Origin: an uncultured Desulfatiglans sp. | GTDB lineage: Bacteria > Desulfobacterota > DSM-4660 > Desulfatiglandales > Desulfatiglandaceae | DNA: 64,000 bases | Assembly: GCA_900498135.1 (NCBI GenBank) | Contig: LR026961.1 | Location: 2,813,111 to 2,877,110, forward strand | Direction of reading: 5' to 3' | Part shown: positions 1 to 8,440 of the stretch, one piece after another | How positions within the stretch are numbered: position 1 is the first letter of the stretch | How the letters are laid out: each line of letters begins with the position of its first letter | Program-made: the position numbers and the translations under genes | Notes under the pieces: generated by a model | Databases searched by the model: none | Seen by the model: only the letters and a program-made list of their open reading frames with translations | What the model was told of the DNA's origin: nothing

Positions 1-999
1 GCCGCGCGCTTCCGCCGGCTCGTGCAGTGGCCCGTGATGACCCGCGTGCGGGTGGCCTTTCCGGGGTTCGAGGCCTATGACGTGGAGCCTCCGGCGATCC
101 CGGACCTGATGGCGGACCGTCCCATCGTGGTGGTCGGCAAGTGGCGCGGGAAGGCCGAGGGTGCGGTGGCCCTCGAGGGGTTGACAGGCGCGGGGAAGCC
201 GTATCGGGTGCGGATCCCCTTAGAAAAGGCCCGGACGGCGGCCTCGTGCAGGGCCCTGCGCTACCTGTGGGCGCGGCAGCGGGTGGCCCTCCTCTCCGAC
301 TATAACCGGCTGCAACCGTCTGACGAGCGGATCGAAGAGGTCACCCAACTCGGCCTCCGGTACCATTTGCTGACGGCCTACACCTCCTTTGTGGCTGTGG
401 ATTCCGTGATGCGGGAGGAAAGCGGGGAGCGGACGACCGTCAAACAGCCTCTGCCCCTCCCGGCGGGCGTATCGGACCTGGCCGTCGGCGGCATGGGACG
501 GATGGGCTCGGCCAAGATGTTGAGCCTGGCGCCTACGGCGGACGGCCCGCAGGCGGCGCGCGAAGAAGCAGCCCCCGGGGTGGCGGGCGGACCCGACCGG
601 AACGGCGCGGCTGAGGGGCGGAACGATGAGGCGGTCGAACCGTCGACCGTCGGCGAAAAAAGGCCCGCAGAGCAGGCCCGATGGGCCATCGGAGCGATCA
701 CGGCCCCGGATGGGCTCGATGAGGCCGAGGTGCGGCGCGTGGTGGCCGGGCAGATCGAGGCCTGGGCTGCCTGCCTGGATGGAAAAGGGGTTGCGGCCCG
801 CAAGGGGGACCGCGTCACGGTCCGGTTCCGCATCGATCCGTCCGGGCGGGTGAAGGACGTGTCCTGGAGCGGGTTGTCGGGGGAGACGGAGGCGTTCCGC
901 CGCTGCTTCGAGCAGGCGGTGGAGGCCTGCCGCTTCGCGGCGCGGCCGGGCGGGGAGTCGCTGAAGGTTGAGGTCATCCTCGAGCGGATGAACGGATAA
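1..999 (+). CDS. C-terminal part of a VIT/vWA-type protein with a TonB-like C-terminal domain (5' end outside window)
   Basis: The reading frame is open from base 1, so the gene begins upstream and only about 332 residues are visible. The first ~130 residues match the tail of inter-alpha-trypsin/VIT-vWA proteins: a beta-rich stretch followed by the family's characteristic segment GLRYHLLTAYTSFVAVD. A low-complexity Ala/Gly/Glu linker (about residues 150-230) follows. The last ~90 residues look like an AgmX/PglI or TonB-type C-terminal domain (VTVRFRIDPSGRVKDVSWSG, two Cys). Such proteins are usually envelope-associated, with the vWA domain in the missing N-terminal part. Its exact function is unknown. 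The gene is convergent with the SIMPL gene and shares a hairpin terminator with it. Confidence 0.72.
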   Translation, partial: AARFRRLVQWPVMTRVRVAFPGFEAYDVEPPAIPDLMADRPIVVVGKWRGKAEGAVALEGLTGAGKPYRVRIPLEKARTAASCRALRYLWARQRVALLSDYNRLQPSDERIEEVTQLGLRYHLLTAYTSFVAVDSVMREESGERTTVKQPLPLPAGVSDLAVGGMGRMGSAKMLSLAPTADGPQAAREEAAPGVAGGPDRNGAAEGRNDEAVEPSTVGEKRPAEQARWAIGAITAPDGLDEAEVRRVVAGQIEAWAACLDGKGVAARKGDRVTVRFRIDPSGRVKDVSWSGLSGETEAFRRCFEQAVEACRFAARPGGESLKVEVILERMNG

Positions 1000-1027
1000 G
1001 CGACAGACAGGCCCAGTGGCGGGAATC

Positions 1028-1066
1028 GGCCGCCTGCGGCGGGGGTGTCACACCTCGCAGGCGGCC
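1028..1066. terminator. Bidirectional hairpin terminator between convergent genes
   Basis: Perfect 11-bp inverted repeat GGCCGCCTGCG / CGCAGGCGGCC with a 17-nt loop, lying between two convergent stop codons. T-tracts are weak on both sides. Confidence 0.65.
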
Positions 1067-1070
1067 GGTC

Positions 1071-1823
1071 TCATTTCTGGATGGCGTACTGGATGGTCAC
1101 GACGGCCTTGACGCTCTTTTCGATGGAGCTGGTGTCGTACATCCCGTAGCTGGAGATCTCGGTCGAGTGGACGGGGGTGACCTGAAAGACGCCCTGGGAG
1201 GCCGACTTCAAGTCGCCGACGCGGATCCCGCTGCTCCCGGCGAACTGCTCGGCCCTGAGACGGGCGTTGCTCGTGGCTTCCCAGAGGAGATCGATCTTGA
1301 TCCGATCGAACTCCGAGGTGTAGTACTCGGGCGGGAATGAGGTGAACGCGATCCCCTCGCTGATGAGGGAGGTGGCGTCCTTCGAGAGCTGCGCGATTTT
1401 CCGGACATCTGCGGAGTTGACGGTCAGGGACTGCTCGAGGACGTAGCCGGCGATCTCGTGGGTCTGGTATCCCTTTTCGTTCTGACGGTACTGCGTCATG
1501 GTGTTGACGGAGGACAGCTCGATCTGTCCGGGCTCGAGCCCGTTCTGGACGAGATAGGCCCGCGCCCGCTCCATGTCCCTCGAAAGGGTCTCGTAGCATG
1601 CCCTCAGGTCCTCGCCCCGGGCGGTCACCTGACCTCTCCAGACGGCGATGTCCGAGGTGACCCGCCGTTCGGCGAACCCCTTGACGGTGATCGTTTCATT
1701 CGAGCGCTTCAGCCGCTCCAGGGTCGTCGTCACCAGGAAGGCCGTGGCGATCATGCCGAAGGCCAGCGACAGGCCGAGCAGCAGCAGGCCTAAACGGTCG
1801 TAAGGACGGTGAATATCGTTCAT
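1071..1823 (-). CDS. SIMPL (DUF541) domain protein
   Basis: This 250-residue protein has an N-terminal hydrophobic segment at about residues 11-32, probably an uncleaved anchor or signal. The SIMPL/DUF541 domain follows, with typical pieces such as ITVKGFAERRVTSD near the start and a C-terminal beta strand KSVKAVVTIQYAI. Family members are periplasmic or outer-membrane-facing proteins of unclear function, related to the E. coli oxidative-stress protein YggE. It lies 147 bp downstream of metF on the same strand, but a hairpin at 1910-1948 separates them, so it is probably transcribed on its own. The family call is firm; the role is not known. Confidence 0.85.
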   Translation of the reverse strand: MNDIHRPYDRLGLLLLGLSLAFGMIATAFLVTTTLERLKRSNETITVKGFAERRVTSDIAVWRGQVTARGEDLRACYETLSRDMERARAYLVQNGLEPGQIELSSVNTMTQYRQNEKGYQTHEIAGYVLEQSLTVNSADVRKIAQLSKDATSLISEGIAFTSFPPEYYTSEFDRIKIDLLWEATSNARLRAEQFAGSSGIRVGDLKSASQGVFQVTPVHSTEISSYGMYDTSSIEKSVKAVVTIQYAIQK

Positions 1824-1909
1824 CCGGGGCCTCCGTGCGAAAGGGTTCGACCATTGCGTGGGGCCAGGCGTGGTGCGGTGAAGGGCGGAAAAGGCCGATC
1901 GTCGAAAAG

Positions 1910-1948
1910 CCCCCGGCGATGCCGTCGGAAATCCGGCATCCCCGGGGG
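1910..1948 (-). terminator. Intrinsic terminator of the hdrA-mvhD-metVF operon
   Basis: On the minus strand a GC-rich stem (CCCCCGG...CCGGGGG with an inner GATGCCG/CGGCATC pairing) is followed by GGGGGCTTTTC. It lies 23 bp beyond the metF stop codon. Confidence 0.7.
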
Positions 1949-1970
1949 TTCGATCTCGATCCGGCGGGGT

Positions 1971-2903
1971 TTAAACCTGAGGCCTTGGAAGCATGCCGGC
2001 CCTTTCGGCGATTTCGGGCACGCGGTGCTCCCACTCGATCGCCATCAGGTGCACGCCCGCGACGCCTTCCATCTGCTTGAACTCCTCGATCTGCTCGAGG
2101 GCGAAGCGGATGCCCTCCTCGGCGACTTTCCCTTTGCCGGCGCCGCGCAGGCGCTTGAGCAGGGAGTCCGGGACATCCATGCCGGGGACCTGTTTCGCCA
2201 TGTACGTCGCCATACCGACGCTTTTCATCGGGGTGACGCCGGCCAGGATGTAGCACTTCTCGTGCAGGCCCATGTCGACCACCTGCTTCATGAAGGCGCG
2301 GAATTTATCCATGTTGTAGATGCACTGGGTCTGGATGAAATCCGCTCCGGCGGCGATCTTTTTGGCGAGCCGGTAGACCCGGAACTCGAAGGGGTCGGCG
2401 AAGGGGTTGGAGGCCGCTCCGATAAAGAGCTTCGGGGGTACGTCGACGTCCTGGCCGTTCAGGAACTTGCCGTCGTCCCGCATGGTCTTGACCAGGTTGA
2501 TCAGCTGCATGGAATCGATGTCGAAGACGTTCTTCGATTCAGGATGGTTGCCGAACTTCTGGTGGTCCCCGGACAGGCAGAGCATGTTGCGGATTCCGTG
2601 GCTGTAAACGCCCAGGATGTCGCTCTGCATGGCGAGGCGGTTGCGGTCGCGGCAGACCATCTGGAAGTTCGGTTCGATCCCTTCCTGCAGCAGGATCAGC
2701 GACGCGGCCCAGCTGGACATCCGCACGACAGCGGTCTGGTTGTCCGTGACGTTGACGGCGTCGACGACGCCTTTCAGATGATGGGCCTTTTCCTTCAGGT
2801 GCTCGACATTGGCCCCCATGGGAGGTCCACACTCACCGGTAAAGGCGAAATGTCCCGCTTTCAGTACCTTTTCAAGATTGCTGCCTGATTTGTATTCGCT
2901 CAT
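1971..2903 (-). CDS. metF: Methylenetetrahydrofolate reductase, catalytic subunit MetF
   Basis: A (beta/alpha)8-barrel flavoprotein of 310 residues that interconverts 5,10-methylene-THF and 5-methyl-THF, the last folate step of the Wood-Ljungdahl methyl branch. The conserved early Glu is visible in FTGECGPPMGA, and later barrel segments include GADFIQTQCIYNMD. I place the start at the ATG overlapping the metV stop (ATGA), preceded by GGAGGAGC. Longer in-frame starts lie within metV coding sequence and lack this spacing. It is the last gene of hdrA-mvhD-metV-metF. The context suggests that electrons reach MetF through MetV and the HdrA/MvhD proteins rather than directly from NADH; this is inferred from related MetFV-Hdr complexes in acetogens. 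Confidence 0.93.
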   Translation of the reverse strand: MSEYKSGSNLEKVLKAGHFAFTGECGPPMGANVEHLKEKAHHLKGVVDAVNVTDNQTAVVRMSSWAASLILLQEGIEPNFQMVCRDRNRLAMQSDILGVYSHGIRNMLCLSGDHQKFGNHPESKNVFDIDSMQLINLVKTMRDDGKFLNGQDVDVPPKLFIGAASNPFADPFEFRVYRLAKKIAAGADFIQTQCIYNMDKFRAFMKQVVDMGLHEKCYILAGVTPMKSVGMATYMAKQVPGMDVPDSLLKRLRGAGKGKVAEEGIRFALEQIEEFKQMEGVAGVHLMAIEWEHRVPEIAERAGMLPRPQV

Positions 2904-3568
2904 TTTACCAGCTCCTCCCTGAACAGTTTGCGCGGGCCTCCGTCCCGGGCCGTGGTCCAACTCTTGGGCGGTCTGAATTGGAGGAGATCTTCAAGGCGCC
3001 CCTGAGCCATCAGCTTTCGGACGATCAGATCCCACACGCAGTCGACGTCCTTGGCGATCTCGCACTTGCCTTTGGCGGACCCGCCGCAGGGGCCGTTCAT
3101 CAGACTCTTGGAACAGCGTGCGATCGGACACATCCCGCCGAAAAAGTGGATGACGCAGGTGCCGCAGCCGGCGCAGCGCTCTTCCCAGATGCCGTGCTGG
3201 ACCGCGCCGCCCATAAACCGTGTGTTGACCCCGGGGAAGATCCGCTTTTCCGGGTAGCGCTCCGAGAGAAACTGGGGGCCGACGCCGCACGCGAGGGAGA
3301 CCACTCCGTCATAGCCCTCGATTATGTCTTTGACTTCTTCGATATATTCCGGATCGCACTGCCGCTCGAGCGTGTGCTCGCCGACCTCGATCCGACGTCC
3401 CGCTTTGGCGGCGGCGATTCTGAGCGCGGAGGCCAGGATGCCCACCTCTTTCGAGCCTCCGACGTTGCAGACCGTGACACAGCCTTTGCACCCGATGACC
3501 AGGACCCTGCTGCAGTCCTTGACCATCTCGACCACTTCTTTGATGGGCTTTGGTTCAGCGACTATCAT
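2900..3568 (-). CDS. metV: MetV, methylenetetrahydrofolate reductase partner subunit
   Basis: This 222-residue protein matches the 'methylene-THF reductase C-terminal domain' family (MetV). Its N-terminal half has a Rossmann-like segment (SRVLVIGCKGCVTVCNVGGSKE). A Cys-rich cluster follows (ERCAGCGTCVIHFFGGMCPIA, then CSKSLMNGPCGG and KCEIAKDVDCVW), fitting Fe-S or zinc binding. In acetogens MetV forms a core with MetF and links it to hydrogenase/heterodisulfide-reductase-like electron carriers. It starts 21 bp after mvhD and its stop overlaps the metF start, implying translational coupling and a stoichiometric complex. Confidence 0.9.
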   Translation of the reverse strand: MIVAEPKPIKEVVEMVKDCSRVLVIGCKGCVTVCNVGGSKEVGILASALRIAAAKAGRRIEVGEHTLERQCDPEYIEEVKDIIEGYDGVVSLACGVGPQFLSERYPEKRIFPGVNTRFMGGAVQHGIWEERCAGCGTCVIHFFGGMCPIARCSKSLMNGPCGGSAKGKCEIAKDVDCVWDLIVRKLMAQGRLEDLLQFRPPKSWTTARDGGPRKLFREELVK

Positions 3569-3589
3569 TACTTGTACCTCGCAGAGTAT

Positions 3590-4006
3590 CTAGGGTTTCA
3601 CGCGTACTGGGTTGGGACCGAGCTCCTTGATCCGGTTCAGCATCTCATGGGCGACGTCCACGAAACGCCGTCCCCTTCCGGCGGAGAGATTGTAGATCTC
3701 GATACGTTCCGGCTCCATGTCCAGTTCCTCCAGCACCTTTTTGACCTGGGCGACCCGCTTGGCCGCCTGCGAGATGCCGGAGATGTATTGGCAGCTGTCC
3801 GTCTGGCAGCCGGCGACATAGACACCGTCCGCGCCGTTTTCGAAGGCCTTGATAAGGTGGAGGGTCTCGAGCCTTCCAGTGCACGGAACCTGAACGACCT
3901 TGACGTTGTCCGGCATGGTCAGCGACATGCTTTCCGCGACGGTGGCCGCCGATGAGGCGCAGTTCGAACAACAAAAAGCGATGATTTGGGGTTCAAAATC
4001 AGTCAT
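3590..4006 (-). CDS. mvhD: MvhD-type hydrogenase iron-sulfur subunit
   Basis: This 138-residue protein of the MvhD/FrhD family passes electrons between HdrA and a partner oxidoreductase. Visible family features are the N-terminal FCCSNCASSAATVAE, PCTGRLE, and GCQTDSCQYISG, which together supply the Cys ligands of a [2Fe-2S] cluster. I choose the ATG at 4006 (MTDFEP) because AAGGAG lies about 9 bases upstream; the seven extra residues of the longer frame have no such site. It sits between hdrA and metV, which fits electron transfer between HdrA and the MetFV core. Confidence 0.9.
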   Translation of the reverse strand: MTDFEPQIIAFCCSNCASSAATVAESMSLTMPDNVKVVQVPCTGRLETLHLIKAFENGADGVYVAGCQTDSCQYISGISQAAKRVAQVKKVLEELDMEPERIEIYNLSAGRGRRFVDVAHEMLNRIKELGPNPVRVKP

Positions 4007-4063
4007 TGCAGCATCTCCTTTAAACACCTGGTGTCATTGACCTCTCTAGTGCGGGGACACCGG

Positions 4064-6796
4064 TTAGTTCGTTTCCATGAGGATGGAAGGCGCCTGGTTC
4101 AGCATCTGATCGGAGACGCCGGGCATTACAATGGCTTTGCCGGGGCATTCCGCGACGCACATACCGCAGCCTTGGCACAAGGCGGGGTCGATGTAGGCGG
4201 CTCCGCGATCGTGATCGATATAGGGCACGTGGAACGGACAGGTCCGCACACAGGTGCAGCAGACCGCGCATTTTTCGGGCCGCACCTCGGCCACGAGGAC
4301 CGCCGCCTGGACCGTTTCCTGCTTCAGGACCTCCAGGGCCCGGCCTGCAGCGGCCTTGGCCTGGGCGATACTGGCGAGGGTGTCCTTCGGGTAGTGCGCC
4401 AGGCCCGCCTGGAAGATGCCTTTGATCGTCGTATCGGAGGGCTTCATCTTTTCGGGCGATTCGGCGAGGAAGCCGTCTTCATCCAGGCCGACCCGGAAAA
4501 GCGTCGGCAGGGCGGTGTTGTTGGGGGCCGTGATGGCGGTCTGGAGCGAGACGAACTCCGCCGGGAGGGCCAGGTCTTTGCCGAGGATCGGATCGAAGAC
4601 CGTCACCGTGAGCCTGCCGTCGGCGGCCGTGACCGCCGGTTTGTGCTCGAGGTCGTAGCGGATGAAGACCACGCCCTTCTGGCGGGCCGTCCGGTAGAGT
4701 TCCTCGCGCTCGCCGAAGGTCCGCATCTCCCGGTAAAGGATGTAGATGTCCATGTTCGGGTTCTTTTCCTTGAGGTCGATGGCGGTCCGTACGGCGAACG
4801 CGCAGCAGAGGTTGCTGCAGTGGGGCCGTTCGGGCTCCCTCGATCCCACGCACTGGATGAAGACACCCGAAGAGGCCGATTCGATCGCCTTCGGGTCCTT
4901 CAAGAGCTTCGTGCTGAGCTCGTTCCACAGGTAGACCTGGTCATTCTGACCGTAGAGGTACTCGACGGCCGGGACCGGATCGCCGCCCGTCGCGAGCACG
5001 GTCACGCCGTGGGCGAGCGGCAGGGACTTGCCCCCCTGCTCCAGGGTGCTCAGGAACTGCCCTTCGAAGCCGTGGCTTTCCTTGACCGTGGCGCCGGTCA
5101 GGACGGTGATGAGGCTGTTCTTCTGAACGGATGCGAGCAGGTCCTTCAGGTAGGCCTGAACATCGTAGCCCTGCCAGGTGGACCGGACGTGAAGCGCGTG
5201 TCCCCCCAGGGCGGCGTCTTTTTCGACCAGCGTCACCGGGAACCCTTCCCGTGCGATCGCCAGAGCGCTTTCCATCCCGGCCAGACCGCCGCCGACGACG
5301 AGCGCCTGCTTGGTCACGGGCACTTCCCGGACCGGGGTGGGGGTGCTCAGGGCGGCGCGGGCGACGCCCATACGCAGCCGATCATTCAACTGGGTGTCGG
5401 CAGCGATGTCGAGCACCCGCAGGTCGACCAACTCGAACAGGGCCGGATTCAGGCCGCTGCGCTTGAGCGCCTCTTCGAGCAGGGCCTTGTGGATGAGCGG
5501 CGTGCAACTGGCGAAGACCAGGCGGTTGGCGCCGGCGGACTGGATCGACTGGACGAGCTGGTCCAGGAATGCGCCCTCCATGCCGGCGACGGAGGCCACC
5601 TTCGGGAGCTTGGACGTGAAGGCCTCGATGCGCTTGCCGATGCCGGGATCCATGCCGGGGCAGAGATGGTAGGCGACGAGGATCTTGGGCTCCGCGTCAG
5701 GGTCGGCCACGATCTGCGGATACATGACGGGAGGGGCGAGGGCCGCCGGGTCCAGGACCGCTGCGATCTCGGCCGCCACGGCGTTGGCCTGGGTGATGGA
5801 CTGGCCGATATCCAGAGGGCCGGACATTCCGCCGCAGGTAAAGACGCCCGGGAGACTGGTGCCGACCGGCTGGAAGGGGGGCGTGGCCAGGAAGCGGTCG
5901 GGGCTCAGCTGCAGCCCCATCTTTTCCGCCAGGGCGATCGCGTCCGCCGCCGGTTTGAGGCCCACCGAGAGGACGATCATGTTGAAGGTCTCTTCTTGCA
6001 GCGTGCCGGCTTCGTCGGCGTAGGTCAGTTTCAGATCGTCGCTTCCGGGCTCGGGGTCCACCGTGTGGATCCGGCTGCGGACGAGGCGGATGCCGCGGGC
6101 CTTGGCATCGTTCAGGTAAGCCTCGAAGCCCTTGCCGTGGGTGCGCATGTCCATGTAGAAGATGACGGGTTCGACGTTTTCGTCGACGTCGACGCTGTTG
6201 ACGGCCTCCTTGAGGGCGTACATGCAGCAGACCGACGAACAGTAGGGGGCGTCGCAGCGGTTGATGTCACGCGATCCGACGCACTGGAGCCAGGCGATCT
6301 TCTGCGGGGACTGCCCGTCCGACGGCCTCTTGACGATGCCTTTCCCCTGGCCGGTCGGCTTCTGGAGCTGTTCGTATTCAACGCTGGTGACGACGTTCGG
6401 GTAGCGGTGATAGGCGTAGGTGTCGTGCTGGGAAGGATCGAAGGCCTCGATGCCCGCTGCAAAGACCACGGCGCCGGCCTCGAGTTGTTTGGCGACGCCG
6501 CCTTGTTCCACGTTCAGGGTGAATCGGCCCAGTTCGCCCGATATCCCGGTGACCTGAGTGTCGGTCAGGACGTTGACATTGGGGTTTTGCTGGCACGCGG
6601 CGATCTTGGGGTTCACCTTGCAGCAGGCGCAGAGGGGGTAGAACCGGTGGAGATTGGGGATCATCCCGCCCAGGGTTGCCATACGTTCGACCACGTGGAC
6701 ACCATATCCTGCGTCAGCAAGGGAAAGGGCGGCCTGTATTCCCGCGATGCCGCCCCCGATAACCGCTACAGAGCCCTTGGGTTTATTTTGACTCAT
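4064..6796 (-). CDS. hdrA: HdrA-like flavoprotein (two FAD/NAD domains plus ferredoxin tail)
   Basis: About 910 residues. It opens with the nucleotide-binding segment VAVIGGGIAGIQAALSLADA and then the HdrA Cys cluster CACCKVNPKIAAC. A second Rossmann unit (VVGGGLAGMESALAIA) begins in the middle, so the protein is a tandem HdrA. Two internal Cys motifs (CVGSRDINRCDAPYCSSVCC and CVGSREPERPHCSNLCC) are characteristic. The C-terminus carries two [4Fe-4S] motifs (CAVCCTCVRTCP and CQGCGMCVAECP). HdrA proteins carry the flavin used for electron bifurcation or confurcation. The start at 6796 has AGGAG upstream; the longer frame adds an Arg-rich unlikely leader. No hdrB or hdrC lies nearby, so the complex here may be HdrA-MvhD-MetV-MetF. 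Confidence 0.92.
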   Translation of the reverse strand: MSQNKPKGSVAVIGGGIAGIQAALSLADAGYGVHVVERMATLGGMIPNLHRFYPLCACCKVNPKIAACQQNPNVNVLTDTQVTGISGELGRFTLNVEQGGVAKQLEAGAVVFAAGIEAFDPSQHDTYAYHRYPNVVTSVEYEQLQKPTGQGKGIVKRPSDGQSPQKIAWLQCVGSRDINRCDAPYCSSVCCMYALKEAVNSVDVDENVEPVIFYMDMRTHGKGFEAYLNDAKARGIRLVRSRIHTVDPEPGSDDLKLTYADEAGTLQEETFNMIVLSVGLKPAADAIALAEKMGLQLSPDRFLATPPFQPVGTSLPGVFTCGGMSGPLDIGQSITQANAVAAEIAAVLDPAALAPPVMYPQIVADPDAEPKILVAYHLCPGMDPGIGKRIEAFTSKLPKVASVAGMEGAFLDQLVQSIQSAGANRLVFASCTPLIHKALLEEALKRSGLNPALFELVDLRVLDIAADTQLNDRLRMGVARAALSTPTPVREVPVTKQALVVGGGLAGMESALAIAREGFPVTLVEKDAALGGHALHVRSTWQGYDVQAYLKDLLASVQKNSLITVLTGATVKESHGFEGQFLSTLEQGGKSLPLAHGVTVLATGGDPVPAVEYLYGQNDQVYLWNELSTKLLKDPKAIESASSGVFIQCVGSREPERPHCSNLCCAFAVRTAIDLKEKNPNMDIYILYREMRTFGEREELYRTARQKGVVFIRYDLEHKPAVTAADGRLTVTVFDPILGKDLALPAEFVSLQTAITAPNNTALPTLFRVGLDEDGFLAESPEKMKPSDTTIKGIFQAGLAHYPKDTLASIAQAKAAAGRALEVLKQETVQAAVLVAEVRPEKCAVCCTCVRTCPFHVPYIDHDRGAAYIDPALCQGCGMCVAECPGKAIVMPGVSDQMLNQAPSILMETN

Positions 6797-7416
6797 GACA
6801 TTCTTTCTCCTGCTTCTCAGCGTTGAAGTGTTGTTTCGAGAGACTCGTCTCGAAGTCGGTAAAATCGGATACCTCGATGCGAAGGAGCGGTTCCCGCCTT
6901 CGCGCAAACCCGGCGCCCCTCAGGAGCCGCGGAGAAACCGGCCGACCTTTGCTCTCTTCCGCGGTCCGCCTGAAAGGGCATGAAATACCCATTTGGGGCA
7001 TTATGTCACTTGTGAAAATCGTTACATGCCACAAGGGCTGGGAGGTGTCAAGGGAAATGTGTCTCGATGCCGGGGGCCCGGATGCCGCGGCGGCGTTGGG
7101 TAATCGCTTGATAAATGACCGGGAATTTGATAAAAAGTCTGCATGCGCAAACGGTCTTTTCAGGATCGCGCTCAGTCCCGTCCCTTCGGGGTGGACCCCG
7201 GTTTCTTCGCGCCCTTCGGGCACTCAGCCCCACCGCCTCGCGGCGGGGTCCGGTGGCCGCTCCGCCTTTGGCGCCCGGTCTCGGGGGTGGCGGCGGGTTT
7301 CACGGTGGTTGATCGCAGCCCCGTCGAGCGTGTGGTTTATGGCGGTTTGTCGCCCGCGCGAAGGCCGGAAGGCCAGGCGGGGGTGGACGGCGAATGTGCA
7401 AGGGGGATGATGGAAC
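6797..7416. other. Divergent intergenic region between hdrA and the fmdB-like gene
   Basis: No convincing gene is visible. It must hold the promoters of two divergent operons. The AT-richer core at 6960-7020 contains the near-palindrome TCACTTGTGA (7006-7015) followed by CATAAT on the minus strand, a possible control site for hdrA. Bases 7170-7270 are very GC-rich with several short self-complementary stretches. I could not define a clean -35/-10 pair for either gene. Confidence 0.4.
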
Positions 7417-7758
7417 GTGCCCATATATGAATATGAATGTCGGCAATGCGCCAGGACTTTCCAGGCGCTGATCATGAAGAAAGAGGACGAAGAGGGCCTT
7501 TCGTGCCCCGGCTGCGGGGGGAGGCAGTGGAAGCGGCTCATTTCACGCGTCAGTTTCCACGTCTCGGAGCAGGACCGGCTCTCCTCTTTCGATCCGTCCG
7601 CCCGCAAGGATGACGGATTTTTCAAGGATTCGCGCAATATCGGCCTCCATGCCAAGAAGAGGGCCCAGGAGATGGGCGTCGACCTCGGGCGCGGCTTCGA
7701 AGAGAAGCTCGAAAAGCTACGGACCGATCCGGGAAGCGTCATCCGGGATTCGGAATAA
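7417..7758 (+). CDS. FmdB-family zinc ribbon protein
   Basis: A 113-residue protein beginning MPIYEYECRQCARTFQ, the signature start of the FmdB/regulatory zinc-ribbon family, with a second Cys pair (SCPGCGG) completing a CxxC...CxxC zinc ribbon in the first ~40 residues. The remaining ~70 residues are charged and helical with no recognised domain. It uses a GTG start preceded by AGGGGG. Family members have been linked to control of formamidase or other enzymes but mostly lack a proven role. It is the first gene of a same-strand run ending in ppdK. Confidence 0.85.
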   Translation: MPIYEYECRQCARTFQALIMKKEDEEGLSCPGCGGRQWKRLISRVSFHVSEQDRLSSFDPSARKDDGFFKDSRNIGLHAKKRAQEMGVDLGRGFEEKLEKLRTDPGSVIRDSE

Positions 7759-7840
7759 GAGCGATGGATGCGGCCCCCCGCATGAAACCCGCTCGGGCGT
7801 CTTGTTCGCCCCGGCCGGCCGGGGGGGGAGGAGTGAGGTC

Positions 7841-8170
7841 ATGATGAAGCGCAAACCGGGGGATGTCATCCTCGTCTATTACCAGGATGCACCCGCCATT
7901 TACGCCCGCATCGAGGCGATCGAACCCGATGTGAAGCCGGGGTGGTGCCAGGTGACGCTCCTTTTCCTGAGCGTGCCGAGCCAGGTCGTCCGGTGGATCC
8001 TGCGCGAGTCTTATGTGGACGGCGAGCCTTTCACCATGGGAGGCCAGGCTGTCCGCCTCGAAGAGGTCAGGGCGGCGCCGCCGGCGACGACGTCGGAGGG
8101 CCCGGCGGCCGAAAACGGGGAAGGGCGGAAGGGTTCCGCCCGCGTCATCCCTTTCAAGAAACCCACTTGA
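7841..8170 (+). CDS. Uncharacterised small protein (MMKRKPGDVILVYYQD...)
   Basis: A 109-residue protein I do not recognise by name. The first ~75 residues form an alternating hydrophobic, probably beta-rich domain (DVILVYYQDAPAIYARIEAIEPDVKPGWCQVTLLF is the flavour, shown here by its spacing of aromatic and Val/Ile residues). The last ~30 are Ala/Pro/Gly-rich and end in a basic stretch. The start is set by GGAGGAG 8 bases before ATG at 7841; the longer open frame upstream runs over the previous gene. It lies between the zinc-ribbon gene and a small membrane protein, apparently in the ppdK operon. Confidence 0.68.
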   Translation: MMKRKPGDVILVYYQDAPAIYARIEAIEPDVKPGWCQVTLLFLSVPSQVVRWILRESYVDGEPFTMGGQAVRLEEVRAAPPATTSEGPAAENGEGRKGSARVIPFKKPT

Positions 8171-8257
8171 TCCAAAGGGGGCGGTTTTGCCCGGGGGCCG
8201 ACGCCGGAGAGGCGGCTGCCCCGTCGTGCTCACGGGTGGAGATCGGAGCTGCGAAAC

Positions 8258-8440
8258 ATGGGAAAATGGGAGATGTTCATCATTCGGCTCGTGCTGGCTG
8301 TGGGGATCGCGATCCTCATCGGCCGATTCTTCTTGCAGGGCCGTTCGTTCTGGTGGACGGTGCTGCTGGCGGCCGTTCTGCTGGGGTTGGCCTACTTACA
8401 GGAGTATTTCAGATTGCGCGACAGAGGGGGGAACCCATGA
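8258..8440 (+). CDS. Small two-helix membrane protein
   Basis: Sixty residues, nearly all in two hydrophobic segments at about 7-25 and 31-47, so probably an inner-membrane hairpin. Its TGA overlaps the ppdK ATG (ATGA), implying translational coupling with a cytosolic enzyme, which is curious. No family is recognised. Confidence 0.65.
   Translation: MGKWEMFIIRLVLAVGIAILIGRFFLQGRSFWWTVLLAAVLLGLAYLQEYFRLRDRGGNP

Noticed and set aside
3986..6826. 946-codon open frame on the plus strand opposite hdrA
   Set aside because: It mirrors hdrA codon structure; the minus strand has clear HdrA motifs and a ribosome site. It is a GC-rich shadow frame.
6990..7020. FNR/CRP-type site before hdrA
   Set aside because: TCACTTGTGA does not fit TTGAT-N4-ATCAA or TGTGA-N6-TCACA; kept only as an unassigned near-palindrome.
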